From assembly GCA_964476155.1 (NCBI GenBank), contig CAYYYS010000003.1, positions 1 to 64,000 of the forward strand: a stretch of DNA of 64,000 nt, written 5' to 3'. Made by a program: the position numbers and the translations under genes. The notes under the pieces were generated by a model, which searched no databases, was not told the origin of the DNA, and saw only the letters and a program-made list of their open reading frames with translations. This DNA is from JAHIYU01 sp964476155. Lineage in GTDB: Bacteria > Krumholzibacteriota > Krumholzibacteriia > LZORAL124-64-63. Positions 26,377 to 33,804 of the stretch are shown here, in pieces; the first letter of the stretch is position 1; every line of letters starts with the position of its first letter.

Positions 26377-27081
26377 TCAGTTGCTCCCTGGATTGGCATG
26401 TAACAGGCCGGCGCGAACGCCCTGTCCTCCACAATGGGTAACCGTAAGGTCTACAAAGCGGTCCACATGCGCGCACATGGCGTTCCGGTCGTACCCGGCG
26501 GTCGCCATGATGACGACGAGCAGGGCTTTGGTGCCCTCGTCGATGCAGGTCCTGAGGGAATCGCTCGTGGGCGAGCCGAAGGGCCCTTTGTCGTCGAAGA
26601 GACCGAGCCGGCCGGCCAGATGGACCTCCCCTTTGCGGATGCCGGGGTAGGCCTCCCCCTCGTGTCCCAAGCGCAGGATGACGTCACCGCGGATCTTGGC
26701 CAGATCGTACAGGCCAAGGGGCAAGAGGAACTCGAGACTGGCCAGATTGCAGACGTCGACGGCGTTGCTGATGGCGTAGAGGTCGCCCCCCTTGAGAACA
26801 CGGCGCAACAGGGCTTCCGAAGACGGGCGAGTGCGCGTGGGTTGGATTCCCACGGACTTGTACAGGGTGCGAGCTTCCTGCAGGGGCGGGATCTCGGAGG
26901 GCAGTCGTCCAGCGTAGCGCTCCCGCAGTTCGGAGGAAAGAGTTTCGATAGCGGGGCGGACCGAATCGGGGGGGCCGACCGTGATACCTTCGATCACCCC
27001 GAGACCCGCGACGAGAATGGTGTCCAACTCGTCATCAAGTCCGACGAGCCGTCCGTCGGGCAGTGCGCGGTCCCGGCTCAT
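26377..27081 (-). CDS. B3/B4 tRNA-binding domain protein (PheRS beta editing-domain-like)
   Basis: A 234-residue stand-alone protein built on the B3/B4 domain found in the beta subunit of phenylalanyl-tRNA synthetase, where it holds the editing site. Typical blocks are LYKSVGIQPTRTRPSSEALLRRVLKG, NAVDVCNLASLEFLLPLGLYDL and LRLGHEGEAYPGIRKGEVHLAGRLGLFDD (each read in parts of 20 or fewer residues). Stand-alone members may hydrolyse mischarged tRNA or act in amino-acid-related pathways; none is well characterised. Its ATG overlaps the rfbB stop codon (ATGA), showing translational coupling, and ggt starts 1 nt after its stop. The operon context gives no clear pathway. Confidence 0.8.
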   Translation of the reverse strand: MSRDRALPDGRLVGLDDELDTILVAGLGVIEGITVGPPDSVRPAIETLSSELRERYAGRLPSEIPPLQEARTLYKSVGIQPTRTRPSSEALLRRVLKGGDLYAISNAVDVCNLASLEFLLPLGLYDLAKIRGDVILRLGHEGEAYPGIRKGEVHLAGRLGLFDDKGPFGSPTSDSLRTCIDEGTKALLVVIMATAGYDRNAMCAHVDRFVDLTVTHCGGQGVRAGLLHANPGSN

Positions 27082-28103
27082 CCGGCCGAGTGGCGGCCAC
27101 CGCCGCCGTACATGGTCTGGTAGTAGTCCCGGTAGGCGCCGCTGCGGACCTGCTCCCACCAGTCGCGCTGGGCCAGGTACCAGTCGACCGTCGCACGAAT
27201 GCCGTCCTCGAAAACGTGTTTGGGTTCCCAGCCGAGCTCATCACGGATGTAGGAAGCGTCGATGGCGTAGCGCTGGTCATGGCCGGGACGATCGGTCACG
27301 AACTGGATGAGCGATTCGTCCTTGCCCAGGATCTCGAGCAGGGTGCGCACGATGCGGATGTTCTGCATCTCGTTGTTGCCCCCGATGTTGTAGACATCGC
27401 CGGGACGCCCCTTGCGCAGGACCACATCGATGGCCTCGCAGTGATCTTCCACATAGAGCCAGTCGCGCACGTTGAGCCCGTCGCCGTAGACCGGCAGCGG
27501 TTTGTCCTCCAGGGCGTTGGCGATCATCAGCGGTATCAGTTTCTCGGGAAACTGGTAGGGACCGTAATTGTTGCTGCAACGGGTGATGAGCACCGGAAAG
27601 CCATAGGTGTGGAAGTAGGACCTGGCCACCATGTCGGCCGAGGCTTTCGAGGCCGAGTAGGGCGAATTGGGCTGCAGCGGACTGGTCTCGGTGAAGAGTC
27701 CCTCGGCCCCCAGCGATCCGTAGACCTCGTCGGTGCTTACCTGCAGAAAACGGTCGATCTTGGCCTGGCGCGCGGCCTCGAGCAGGGTCTGGGCGCCCAT
27801 GATGTTGGTGTCGAGGAACTCGCGCGGGCCGTCGATGGAGCGATCGACATGGCTCTCGGCCGCGAAGTTTACCACCGCGTCGATCTTCTCCTCGGCGATG
27901 AGTCCGTCGATCAGGTCCCGGTCCCGGATATCGCCCCGCACGAACCGGTAGCGCGGATGATCCTCGCAGCCCGACAGGTTCTCGAGATTGCCTGCGTAGG
28001 TGAGCAGATCCAGGTTCACGACCCGGTCATCACCCCGGTCGAGCAGCATGCGCACGTAGTTGGCGCCGATAAAGCCGGCACCGCCGGTTACGAGCAGGTT
28101 CAT
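27078..28103 (-). CDS. rfbB: dTDP-glucose 4,6-dehydratase
   Basis: A 341-residue extended short-chain dehydrogenase that converts dTDP-glucose to dTDP-4-keto-6-deoxyglucose, the step before dTDP-rhamnose and other 6-deoxy sugars of O-antigen or glycans. Seen: the Rossmann motif VTGGAGFIGANYVR, the active-site STDEVYGSLG region with Asp-Glu, the catalytic YSASKAS, TRCSNNYGPYQFPEKLIP, and VYGDGLNVRDWLYVEDH. The start at 28103 has AAGGAG 6-9 nt upstream and overlaps the stop of the upstream btpA-like gene by one base (TGATG). The usual partners rfbA, rfbC and rfbD are absent from the window, which is unusual for this gene. Confidence 0.95.
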   Translation of the reverse strand: MNLLVTGGAGFIGANYVRMLLDRGDDRVVNLDLLTYAGNLENLSGCEDHPRYRFVRGDIRDRDLIDGLIAEEKIDAVVNFAAESHVDRSIDGPREFLDTNIMGAQTLLEAARQAKIDRFLQVSTDEVYGSLGAEGLFTETSPLQPNSPYSASKASADMVARSYFHTYGFPVLITRCSNNYGPYQFPEKLIPLMIANALEDKPLPVYGDGLNVRDWLYVEDHCEAIDVVLRKGRPGDVYNIGGNNEMQNIRIVRTLLEILGKDESLIQFVTDRPGHDQRYAIDASYIRDELGWEPKHVFEDGIRATVDWYLAQRDWWEQVRSGAYRDYYQTMYGGGGRHSAG

Positions 28104-28930
28104 CAATACTCCTTGGTGTCGGTCTCTCCGACCGCGGCGACGAACGCCGCGACCCGGGGGGGATCCACATGGCCGTAGCCGTCTGCGGCTGCTCCGGTTT
28201 TCAGGGACGTACCGACGATAAAACCGTCGGCGTGTGGACGATAATCATGGACGTTCTCGAGCGTCGCACCGCTGCCGATAAGCAAAGGGCAATCGGGCAG
28301 CGCTTCGCGGGCCGCGATCAGGTCTCCAGGGTCGGTCACCGCGCCGGTGGCCGAACCGGAAACGATAATGGCATCCGCGCGACCGCGCAGGCGCAGGTCG
28401 CCGGCCTCATCGGCCAGCGGCCGGGGGGCCAGGGGGGCCGCGTGCTTGACACGCAGGTCGGCCCAAACACCCACTTCCGGAGCAAGGGTGCTCCGAGCGC
28501 GCATGGTCCGGGCCGCCTGGCCCTGGATCAGGCCCTGATCGGTCAAGGCCGCACCGGTATGGACATTGACGCGAATGAAGTCGGCACCGACGGCTGCGGC
28601 AATGGCCAGGGCCGCACTCGCATCGTTGCGCAGCACGTTGATGCCCAAGGGCAGATCGCCACAGGCGTCACGCACGGCCAGGGCCATGCGCGTGATCGCG
28701 GCCACGGTTTCGGCGGGAACGGCGTCGGCATGGAACGGGATATCGTGGTAGTTTTCCACCATCATGGCCCCCACGCCGCCTTCGGTCAGCGCGGCGGCAT
28801 CACGACGCGCCGCGGCTTCGACGGCGGCGATGTCCCCGGCCCAGGCGGGCGCTCCGGGCAAGGGACGCAAATGCACCATACCGATAACCGGCGTTCGCAA
28901 ATGGTCTCGAAAGTCGTTTCGGTTCCACAT
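28103..28930 (-). CDS. BtpA/SgcQ family TIM-barrel protein
   Basis: A 275-residue protein of the BtpA family. Motifs: PVIGMVHLRPLPGAPAW at the N-terminus, GAMMVENYHDIPF, LPLGINVLRNDA, ADFIRVNVHTGA, and LLIGSGATLENV followed by ADGFIVGTSLK. BtpA of cyanobacteria stabilises photosystem I; other members such as SgcQ sit in sugar gene clusters, and the fold suggests a nucleoside or sugar-phosphate enzyme, but no reaction is established here. It is the first gene of a four-gene unit with rfbB, the B3/B4 protein and ggt, all overlapping or nearly so. The ribosome-binding site is weak. The start at 28930 matches the family N-terminus. Confidence 0.85.
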   Translation of the reverse strand: MWNRNDFRDHLRTPVIGMVHLRPLPGAPAWAGDIAAVEAAARRDAAALTEGGVGAMMVENYHDIPFHADAVPAETVAAITRMALAVRDACGDLPLGINVLRNDASAALAIAAAVGADFIRVNVHTGAALTDQGLIQGQAARTMRARSTLAPEVGVWADLRVKHAAPLAPRPLADEAGDLRLRGRADAIIVSGSATGAVTDPGDLIAAREALPDCPLLIGSGATLENVHDYRPHADGFIVGTSLKTGAAADGYGHVDPPRVAAFVAAVGETDTKEY

Positions 28931-29060
28931 GAGACGATGATAGCACCTGTCACCGAAGCTGCAAGCCGCATCAGGCGCCGGGTCATTAGAGACTGGAAAA
29001 CGACACGCGGGTCGAGTACATTCCCAGGTCCGAGACCTCAACGACCAGGAGCGAGCCTTG

Positions 29061-29660
29061 ATGCAGATCATCCACGGCAAGACCGGATGGATCGAAGTAA
29101 TATGCGGCCCCATGTTCAGCGGCAAGAGCGAGGAGCTTATCCGCCGCATCCGTCGTGCCCAGATCGCCAAGCAGCGAATCCAACTGTTCAAGCCCCAGCT
29201 TGATGATCGATACAGCAAGGACGAGATCGTCACTCACGATCAGCAGCGTCTGCCCAGCATGCCCGTACCCACTAGCAACGCTATCCTGGACGCGTTGCAG
29301 GACAAGACCGCGGTCGTCGGCATCGACGAAGCCCAGTTCTTCGACGAAGCTATCACCGTCGTGTGCAACAAGCTCGCCAACCTCGGCAAGCGCGTCATCG
29401 TGGCCGGTCTGGACATGGATTACCGGGGGCAGCCCTTCGAGCCCATCCCCCGCCTGATGGCCATCGCGGAGTATGTCACCAAGCAACTGGCCATCTGCGT
29501 GCTCTGCGGCAACCCGGCCAACCACACGCAGCGGTTGATCGGGGACCAACACCGTATCGTGGTGGGATCCCAGGGGACCTATGAGGCGCGGTGTCGTCAG
29601 TGCTTCGAACCGCCGGAATCCGAACTGGCGGACGAGGCGAGCGAAGCGTCCGGAGACTAG
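29061..29660 (+). CDS. tdk: Thymidine kinase, type II
   Basis: A 199-residue salvage enzyme phosphorylating thymidine to dTMP. The P-loop is CGPMFSGKSEELI; the Walker B-like VVGIDEAQFFD and the lasso/zinc-finger region with VAGLDMDYRGQPF, then CVLCGNPANHTQR and a later CRQC, give four Zn-binding cysteines as in the bacterial family. The start ATG at 29061 has AGGAG 9 nt upstream; a TTG one codon earlier is also spaced for the same site. The stop codon lies inside the left arm of a perfect palindrome shared with the convergent HDOD gene. Confidence 0.95.
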   Translation: MQIIHGKTGWIEVICGPMFSGKSEELIRRIRRAQIAKQRIQLFKPQLDDRYSKDEIVTHDQQRLPSMPVPTSNAILDALQDKTAVVGIDEAQFFDEAITVVCNKLANLGKRVIVAGLDMDYRGQPFEPIPRLMAIAEYVTKQLAICVLCGNPANHTQRLIGDQHRIVVGSQGTYEARCRQCFEPPESELADEASEASGD

Positions 29661-29713
29661 CATAAGCGGGAGACCCCCCGGCTCTGCCGGGGGGTCTCCC
29701 GCTTATGCTAGTC
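29655..29713. terminator. Perfect 28-bp-stem palindrome between tdk and the HDOD gene
   Basis: Positions 29655-29682 are exactly complementary to 29686-29713, leaving a TCT loop. The palindrome begins in the last codon of tdk, includes its stop codon, and ends within the stop codon of the convergent HDOD gene. It would form the same hairpin in either transcript, consistent with a bidirectional terminator or double-stranded 3' protector. There is no T-tract on either side, and the stem is much longer than standard intrinsic terminators. Confidence 0.7.
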
Positions 29714-31244
29714 AGTCGAGACCATCCAGGTCGGCGCCGGCGACTTGGCACGTCATTATGCTAAACTTCTCCCAGTCCACCTCGAGCTTGCGGGCAGCCT
29801 CGCTGTCGCGATAGACCGCTTCCCACTTCTTCGGTTCCTGCACTTCCGCACACAACGCCAGATCCTCACCCAGTCCGATCACCGCTCCCAACGATTCCGG
29901 GTCCGTATCGGCCTGGATGTCGTGATGGTTGCGAACGGCTTGGCCAAGTCTCTGGCTCAGGTTCCAGTCCTCGATAAGCAGCGCGCCCAGGGTACCGTGG
30001 TCGTAGCCGAGCAGATCCCGTTCCGCCTGCCACATCGATATCTCGCGTTCTTCACCCATCTTCTCAATGCTCTCGAAGACGCCGGGCAGGGCCCGCGCCA
30101 GGATCAACTGACCGATGTTCTGCATGAGTCCGCCCACGAATGCGATCTCGCAGTCCTCAAGCTGCAGTTCCTCGGCGACGATCTGGCTGGCAACAGCCGT
30201 CCGGATCGACCGGGACCAGATGCGATTGAGTATGGGACTGGTATCCACGCCCGGGAATACGGCCCGCGAGGCCGTGGCGAGCGTCCAGTTGCGAACCGTC
30301 TTGAAACCGAGCCGAACCACCGCGTCGCGGATGCTCTTGATCTCGCTGTTACCCACGTAGAAGGACGAGTTGGCTACTCGCAACATGCGCGCGGTCAACA
30401 CGAGATCGCGAGCGATCTCCTTTTCCAACTGGGCCGCGGTCGTACTCTGTTTACCGATGAGATCGAGGATACGACCCGCCACCTGGGGCATCGCCGTCAA
30501 CTCGCCCAGGAGGGAGTATACCTTCTCGGGAGGCAAGTCACCGGGTTTGAGATCCGAATAGCCCACCATTTCGCGGTCCCGCTGAGCCCTCACGCCGGCC
30601 TTCTGGATCCTCTGCGTATGGGGGCCGACCGGCAACACGTCGTGCTCGAGGCCGTGGAGCCGCATCACGGCATAGCGCGCGAGTACGACCGCTTCGCGAA
30701 CTCGGTCTCCCCCCTGGAAACTGAGCCAGTCCAGGTAGAGGAAGGTACCCCAGCGTCCACGCAATGGTAGCGGTACGATGAGAACGGGACGGTCCTCAGC
30801 GGCGTTCAGCGCCTTGGCCAGTTCCGTCGGGAAGTTGTCCATCGGGAATGGCCCGTCGAAGACCATCTTCTCGCTGGCCAGCACGGTAAAGATATCGGTC
30901 TCGCGCAAGCTAATCACCTTGGGACGAACCGCTTTGGGATCCAGCAACCTCGGCGGAAGATCCACGCCCTGGGCCAGCATGACCCGCAAGCCTTCGCCCC
31001 AGTTGCGCAGCAGTAGGAGACGGCCGCCTTGACGTTTGACCAGACTCACGAAAAACCGGACCACATCGGCGGCTTCGACGACCTTGTCCAAGGTCTCGAA
31101 CCCACCGATAAGATCAGTCAGGATAGTCTCGGGCTCAGGCTCACGCACATCATCAATGACTTCGTTTCCCACCAGTCGACGTAACTCTGTCTCCCGCTTA
31201 CATCTATCATAATGGGTGAGAATGATATCATCGATCTGGGCCAC
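29712..31244 (-). CDS. HDOD-domain signalling protein with N-terminal GAF-like region
   Basis: A 510-residue protein. The C-terminal half (about 235-440) is an HDOD domain: LGELTAMPQVAGRILDLI, ARDLVLTARMLRVANSSFY, IKSIRDAVVRLGFKTVRNWT, FVGGLMQNIGQLILA and later YDHGTLGALLIEDWNL. HDOD domains are HD-like but usually lack hydrolase metals, and they act in regulatory networks of c-di-GMP, motility or stress. The N-terminal 220 residues look like a divergent GAF or sensor domain (PVLIVPLPLRGRWGTFLYLDWL). The start is GTG at 31244 with GGGAG 7 nt upstream. It is divergent from queD and convergent with tdk. No partner is evident. Confidence 0.85.
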   Translation of the reverse strand: MAQIDDIILTHYDRCKRETELRRLVGNEVIDDVREPEPETILTDLIGGFETLDKVVEAADVVRFFVSLVKRQGGRLLLLRNWGEGLRVMLAQGVDLPPRLLDPKAVRPKVISLRETDIFTVLASEKMVFDGPFPMDNFPTELAKALNAAEDRPVLIVPLPLRGRWGTFLYLDWLSFQGGDRVREAVVLARYAVMRLHGLEHDVLPVGPHTQRIQKAGVRAQRDREMVGYSDLKPGDLPPEKVYSLLGELTAMPQVAGRILDLIGKQSTTAAQLEKEIARDLVLTARMLRVANSSFYVGNSEIKSIRDAVVRLGFKTVRNWTLATASRAVFPGVDTSPILNRIWSRSIRTAVASQIVAEELQLEDCEIAFVGGLMQNIGQLILARALPGVFESIEKMGEEREISMWQAERDLLGYDHGTLGALLIEDWNLSQRLGQAVRNHHDIQADTDPESLGAVIGLGEDLALCAEVQEPKKWEAVYRDSEAARKLEVDWEKFSIMTCQVAGADLDGLD

Positions 31245-31336
31245 GGCTTGCTCCCAACTGACGAGGGCATATCAGTGTAAAATGTGGACATCCTCTTTAG
31301 TTATCGGTACATGGACCAGAATATTGAGCTTAAATA

Positions 31337-31365
31337 CTGGCAAACGAAAAGGATTCGGCTATCCT
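31337..31365 (+). promoter_or_regulatory. Possible promoter of queD
   Basis: CTGGCA (31337-31342), a 17-nt spacer and TATCCT (31360-31365) lie 50 nt upstream of the queD ATG. Each hexamer matches consensus at four positions, so this is a moderate candidate only. Confidence 0.35.
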
Positions 31366-31414
31366 GATTCCCGTATGCGTTTCCACTAATGCCATCATCG
31401 AGAAGAGTCAGACC

Positions 31415-31774
31415 ATGGGCAACAGGATCACCAAGTCGTTCACTTTCGATTCGGCCCACTGGCTACCGAACGTGCCGGACGGGCACAAGTGCGGCCGGAT
31501 GCACGGGCATACCTACACAATCGTCATCGGTCTCGAGGGTGACGTGTCGGCCGAGTCGGGTTGGATCGCGGATTTCGGGACCATCAAGGCGGCTTTCAAG
31601 CCTCTGGAAGAAATGATGGATCACCACTGCCTGAACGAGTTGGCGGGACTCGAGAATCCGACGGCCGAGAACATGGCCCGCTGGATTTACGACCGGATCA
31701 AGCCCGCGCTACCCCAGGTCGCCGACGTGACCGTCAAGGAGACGCCCACAACCGCGGCGACGTATCGTCCCTAG
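31415..31774 (+). CDS. queD: 6-carboxy-5,6,7,8-tetrahydropterin synthase
   Basis: A 119-residue member of the PTPS/QueD family, the second step of queuosine (7-deazaguanine) synthesis from dihydroneopterin triphosphate. The zinc-binding His in FDSAHWL, the catalytic Cys with the His pair in HKCGRMHGH, MDHHCLNE and the closing Glu in VKETPTTAATY all fit QueD. Length is standard for the family. No queC, queE or queF gene lies in the window. The ribosome site is weak (AGAAGAG). It converges with the glycosyltransferase of the Bat operon, with 11 bp between stop codons. Confidence 0.92.
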   Translation: MGNRITKSFTFDSAHWLPNVPDGHKCGRMHGHTYTIVIGLEGDVSAESGWIADFGTIKAAFKPLEEMMDHHCLNELAGLENPTAENMARWIYDRIKPALPQVADVTVKETPTTAATYRP

Positions 31775-31785
31775 CAGACTGCCGG

Positions 31786-33804
31786 TTAAGGATGTTCGGC
31801 CAGCCAGCGCCTGGCGCGTTCATCGACGGGATTGAAACGCAGTAATCGCTGGTAGGCATCACGAGCCTCGGCTATGCGGTCTGTTCTCTGATAGATTTCC
31901 GCCAGGTTACCCAAAGCCTGCCAGTATGCCGGGCTCAGTTGCAATACGCCCCTGAAGGCCTGTTCTGCTTCGCGATCCCTTTCCAGGGTCATCAGGCACA
32001 GGCCCGCCCCGAAGAGCGCCTGGGGATTCTCCCCACCCCGATGAATGACCTCGAACCGACGTAGCGCCGTCCCACACTCTCCCTTGCGATAGAGCACCCA
32101 TGCCGAACCCAGACGGGCCTGCACATTGTCCGACGCGGTGCGCAGCACGATATCGAACTGCACCGCCGCTTCGTCCACCCGATTGGACGAGAGCAGCAGA
32201 TCGCCGTACTCGAGTCGGGCCTCCAGGGAATTGGGACTGGCAGCCACCCATTCGCCCGTGGCCTTGAGGGCTTCGTCGCGCCGATCGGCGGCGATCAGGG
32301 CATCGCCCAAGGCCTGGTAGAGATTGTCGCGAACAAGCCCGAAATGGCGATTGGGCTGGCGACGCTCGATGGCGAGCGCCTCGTTGTAGGCCCGGATCGC
32401 GTTACGGTTCTCGCCCCGGCTGATGTAGGCATTGCCCAGAGTGAAATGATAGAAGGGGTTGATATCCGTACGATGCTCCTTGAAATCACTGAAATCGTTG
32501 AGGGAAAAGGTTGTGAGCATCAGCGCAAAGGCTAATCCGATCAGGCCGTGAGACCAGCGTCGACTGCGGATCGCCGTCACCAGGGCGTCCAGCCCTGCTC
32601 CCGCGGGAATGGCCATGATCGCGGCCACGGGCAAGCGGAAGCGGGCGTTGACGAAGAACAACAGGATGGATACGCAGTAGGTAAGACCAACGCCCAGAAG
32701 TAGAGCCCGTGATCCCGTCACGCCATCGCGCCGACTCCAGCCCAGCACGCCCAGGAAAAGCAACAGCGGCCACCCGGCCAGCAGTGGCAGTTTCAGCAAG
32801 GGCGACCATTCGCGCCAGGCATAGATGAACTTGTTGTTGGACCGTTCCCCGGCCCCCATCAGCATGGTGATCTTCCGCCAGAACAGCTTGGCCGCCTGGC
32901 CCGGCTCCTCGGTTATGAACGTCAGGCCTCGGCGCAGGTAGTGACGGTCGACTTCCGATGGTTTCAGCTCGCGGCTCTCGGCCCGCTCGGCCATGGCGAT
33001 CGCATCCTCGAAGCCGCCCTGCCAGGTCGGCCGGGTGCCGGGTACGATCGCCGTACGACCGTCCGACTCGGCGTTGTTGCCGATAAAGAAATTGACGCCG
33101 CCCTGGCTGGCGATCAGCACGATGTCCCCGCCCCGTACGACGTTCGAAACCGTGACCGGGATCACGGGCAGAGCCAATGCCGCGGCCAGTCCCAGCCAAC
33201 CGAGAGGCCGCGGCTTCAAGACGCGCCACACATACCAGACCACCACTGGCAGCACGATCAGGATGTTCGGACGCGCGATGGCGGACAGACCGACCACCAA
33301 CCCCACGGCCACCAGACGCCGCACGACATTCGTCTCCCCCTCGCGCAGAAGCAGCCAGATCCAGAGCAGGTTCAAGGTGATCGGGAGGGTCACGATGAGC
33401 AGTTCGCCCGCGAAGTAGATGCTCGTCCACAGGGTGGCCAGCAGCAGACCGGCCATGTAGCCCGCGCGACGATCCCAGATCCGCGCGGCCGAAAGAGCCG
33501 CGAGACCGGCGCCCAACGCCGAGATCAGGCCATGAACCAGTTGGACCGGGAATCGTGACGCGTCGAAGATCCAATACAGACCGGCGAGAAAATACGGGTA
33601 GAGAGGAGCCCGGAAAAAGGGCTCCGGTCCCGGCCAGGTACCCGCGAGCAGGCCACGCGCCCATAGGTCGTGAACACCCGCGTCCATGATCGGTAGCTCG
33701 AAGAGGGGGTTGGCGCGCATGAACCACAGGTGGACGAAGCGCAGCGCGAAAGCCACGCCGGTCACGATCCAAAACATGCGCGTCTGCGCGGACAGGGATT
33801 TCAT
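31786..33804 (-). CDS. Membrane glycosyltransferase (GT-C/PMT-like) with C-terminal TPR domain
   Basis: A 672-residue protein. Residues 1-460 are polytopic (about ten helices) with an ArnT/PMT-like layout: Asp in PIMDAGVHDLWARGL in the first periplasmic loop, then FFRAPLYPYFLAGLYWIF. These lipid-linked-sugar transferases use an acidic residue in that loop. Residues about 490-672 hold TPR units (NPFYHFTLGNAYISRGENRNAI, ALGNLAEIYQRTDRIAEARDAY) in the periplasm or cytoplasm. The start ATG overlaps the stop of the BatD-BatE gene (ATGA), so it is coupled to the Bat operon as its last gene. An in-frame extension upstream lies inside batD and is rejected. Substrate and acceptor are unknown. Confidence 0.85.
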   Translation of the reverse strand: MKSLSAQTRMFWIVTGVAFALRFVHLWFMRANPLFELPIMDAGVHDLWARGLLAGTWPGPEPFFRAPLYPYFLAGLYWIFDASRFPVQLVHGLISALGAGLAALSAARIWDRRAGYMAGLLLATLWTSIYFAGELLIVTLPITLNLLWIWLLLREGETNVVRRLVAVGLVVGLSAIARPNILIVLPVVVWYVWRVLKPRPLGWLGLAAALALPVIPVTVSNVVRGGDIVLIASQGGVNFFIGNNAESDGRTAIVPGTRPTWQGGFEDAIAMAERAESRELKPSEVDRHYLRRGLTFITEEPGQAAKLFWRKITMLMGAGERSNNKFIYAWREWSPLLKLPLLAGWPLLLFLGVLGWSRRDGVTGSRALLLGVGLTYCVSILLFFVNARFRLPVAAIMAIPAGAGLDALVTAIRSRRWSHGLIGLAFALMLTTFSLNDFSDFKEHRTDINPFYHFTLGNAYISRGENRNAIRAYNEALAIERRQPNRHFGLVRDNLYQALGDALIAADRRDEALKATGEWVAASPNSLEARLEYGDLLLSSNRVDEAAVQFDIVLRTASDNVQARLGSAWVLYRKGECGTALRRFEVIHRGGENPQALFGAGLCLMTLERDREAEQAFRGVLQLSPAYWQALGNLAEIYQRTDRIAEARDAYQRLLRFNPVDERARRWLAEHP

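Noticed and set aside
29745..29770. TGGCAC...TGC resembling a sigma-54 -24/-12 promoter
   Set aside because: Spacing between the GG and GC elements is off by one and it lies inside the HDOD coding sequence.
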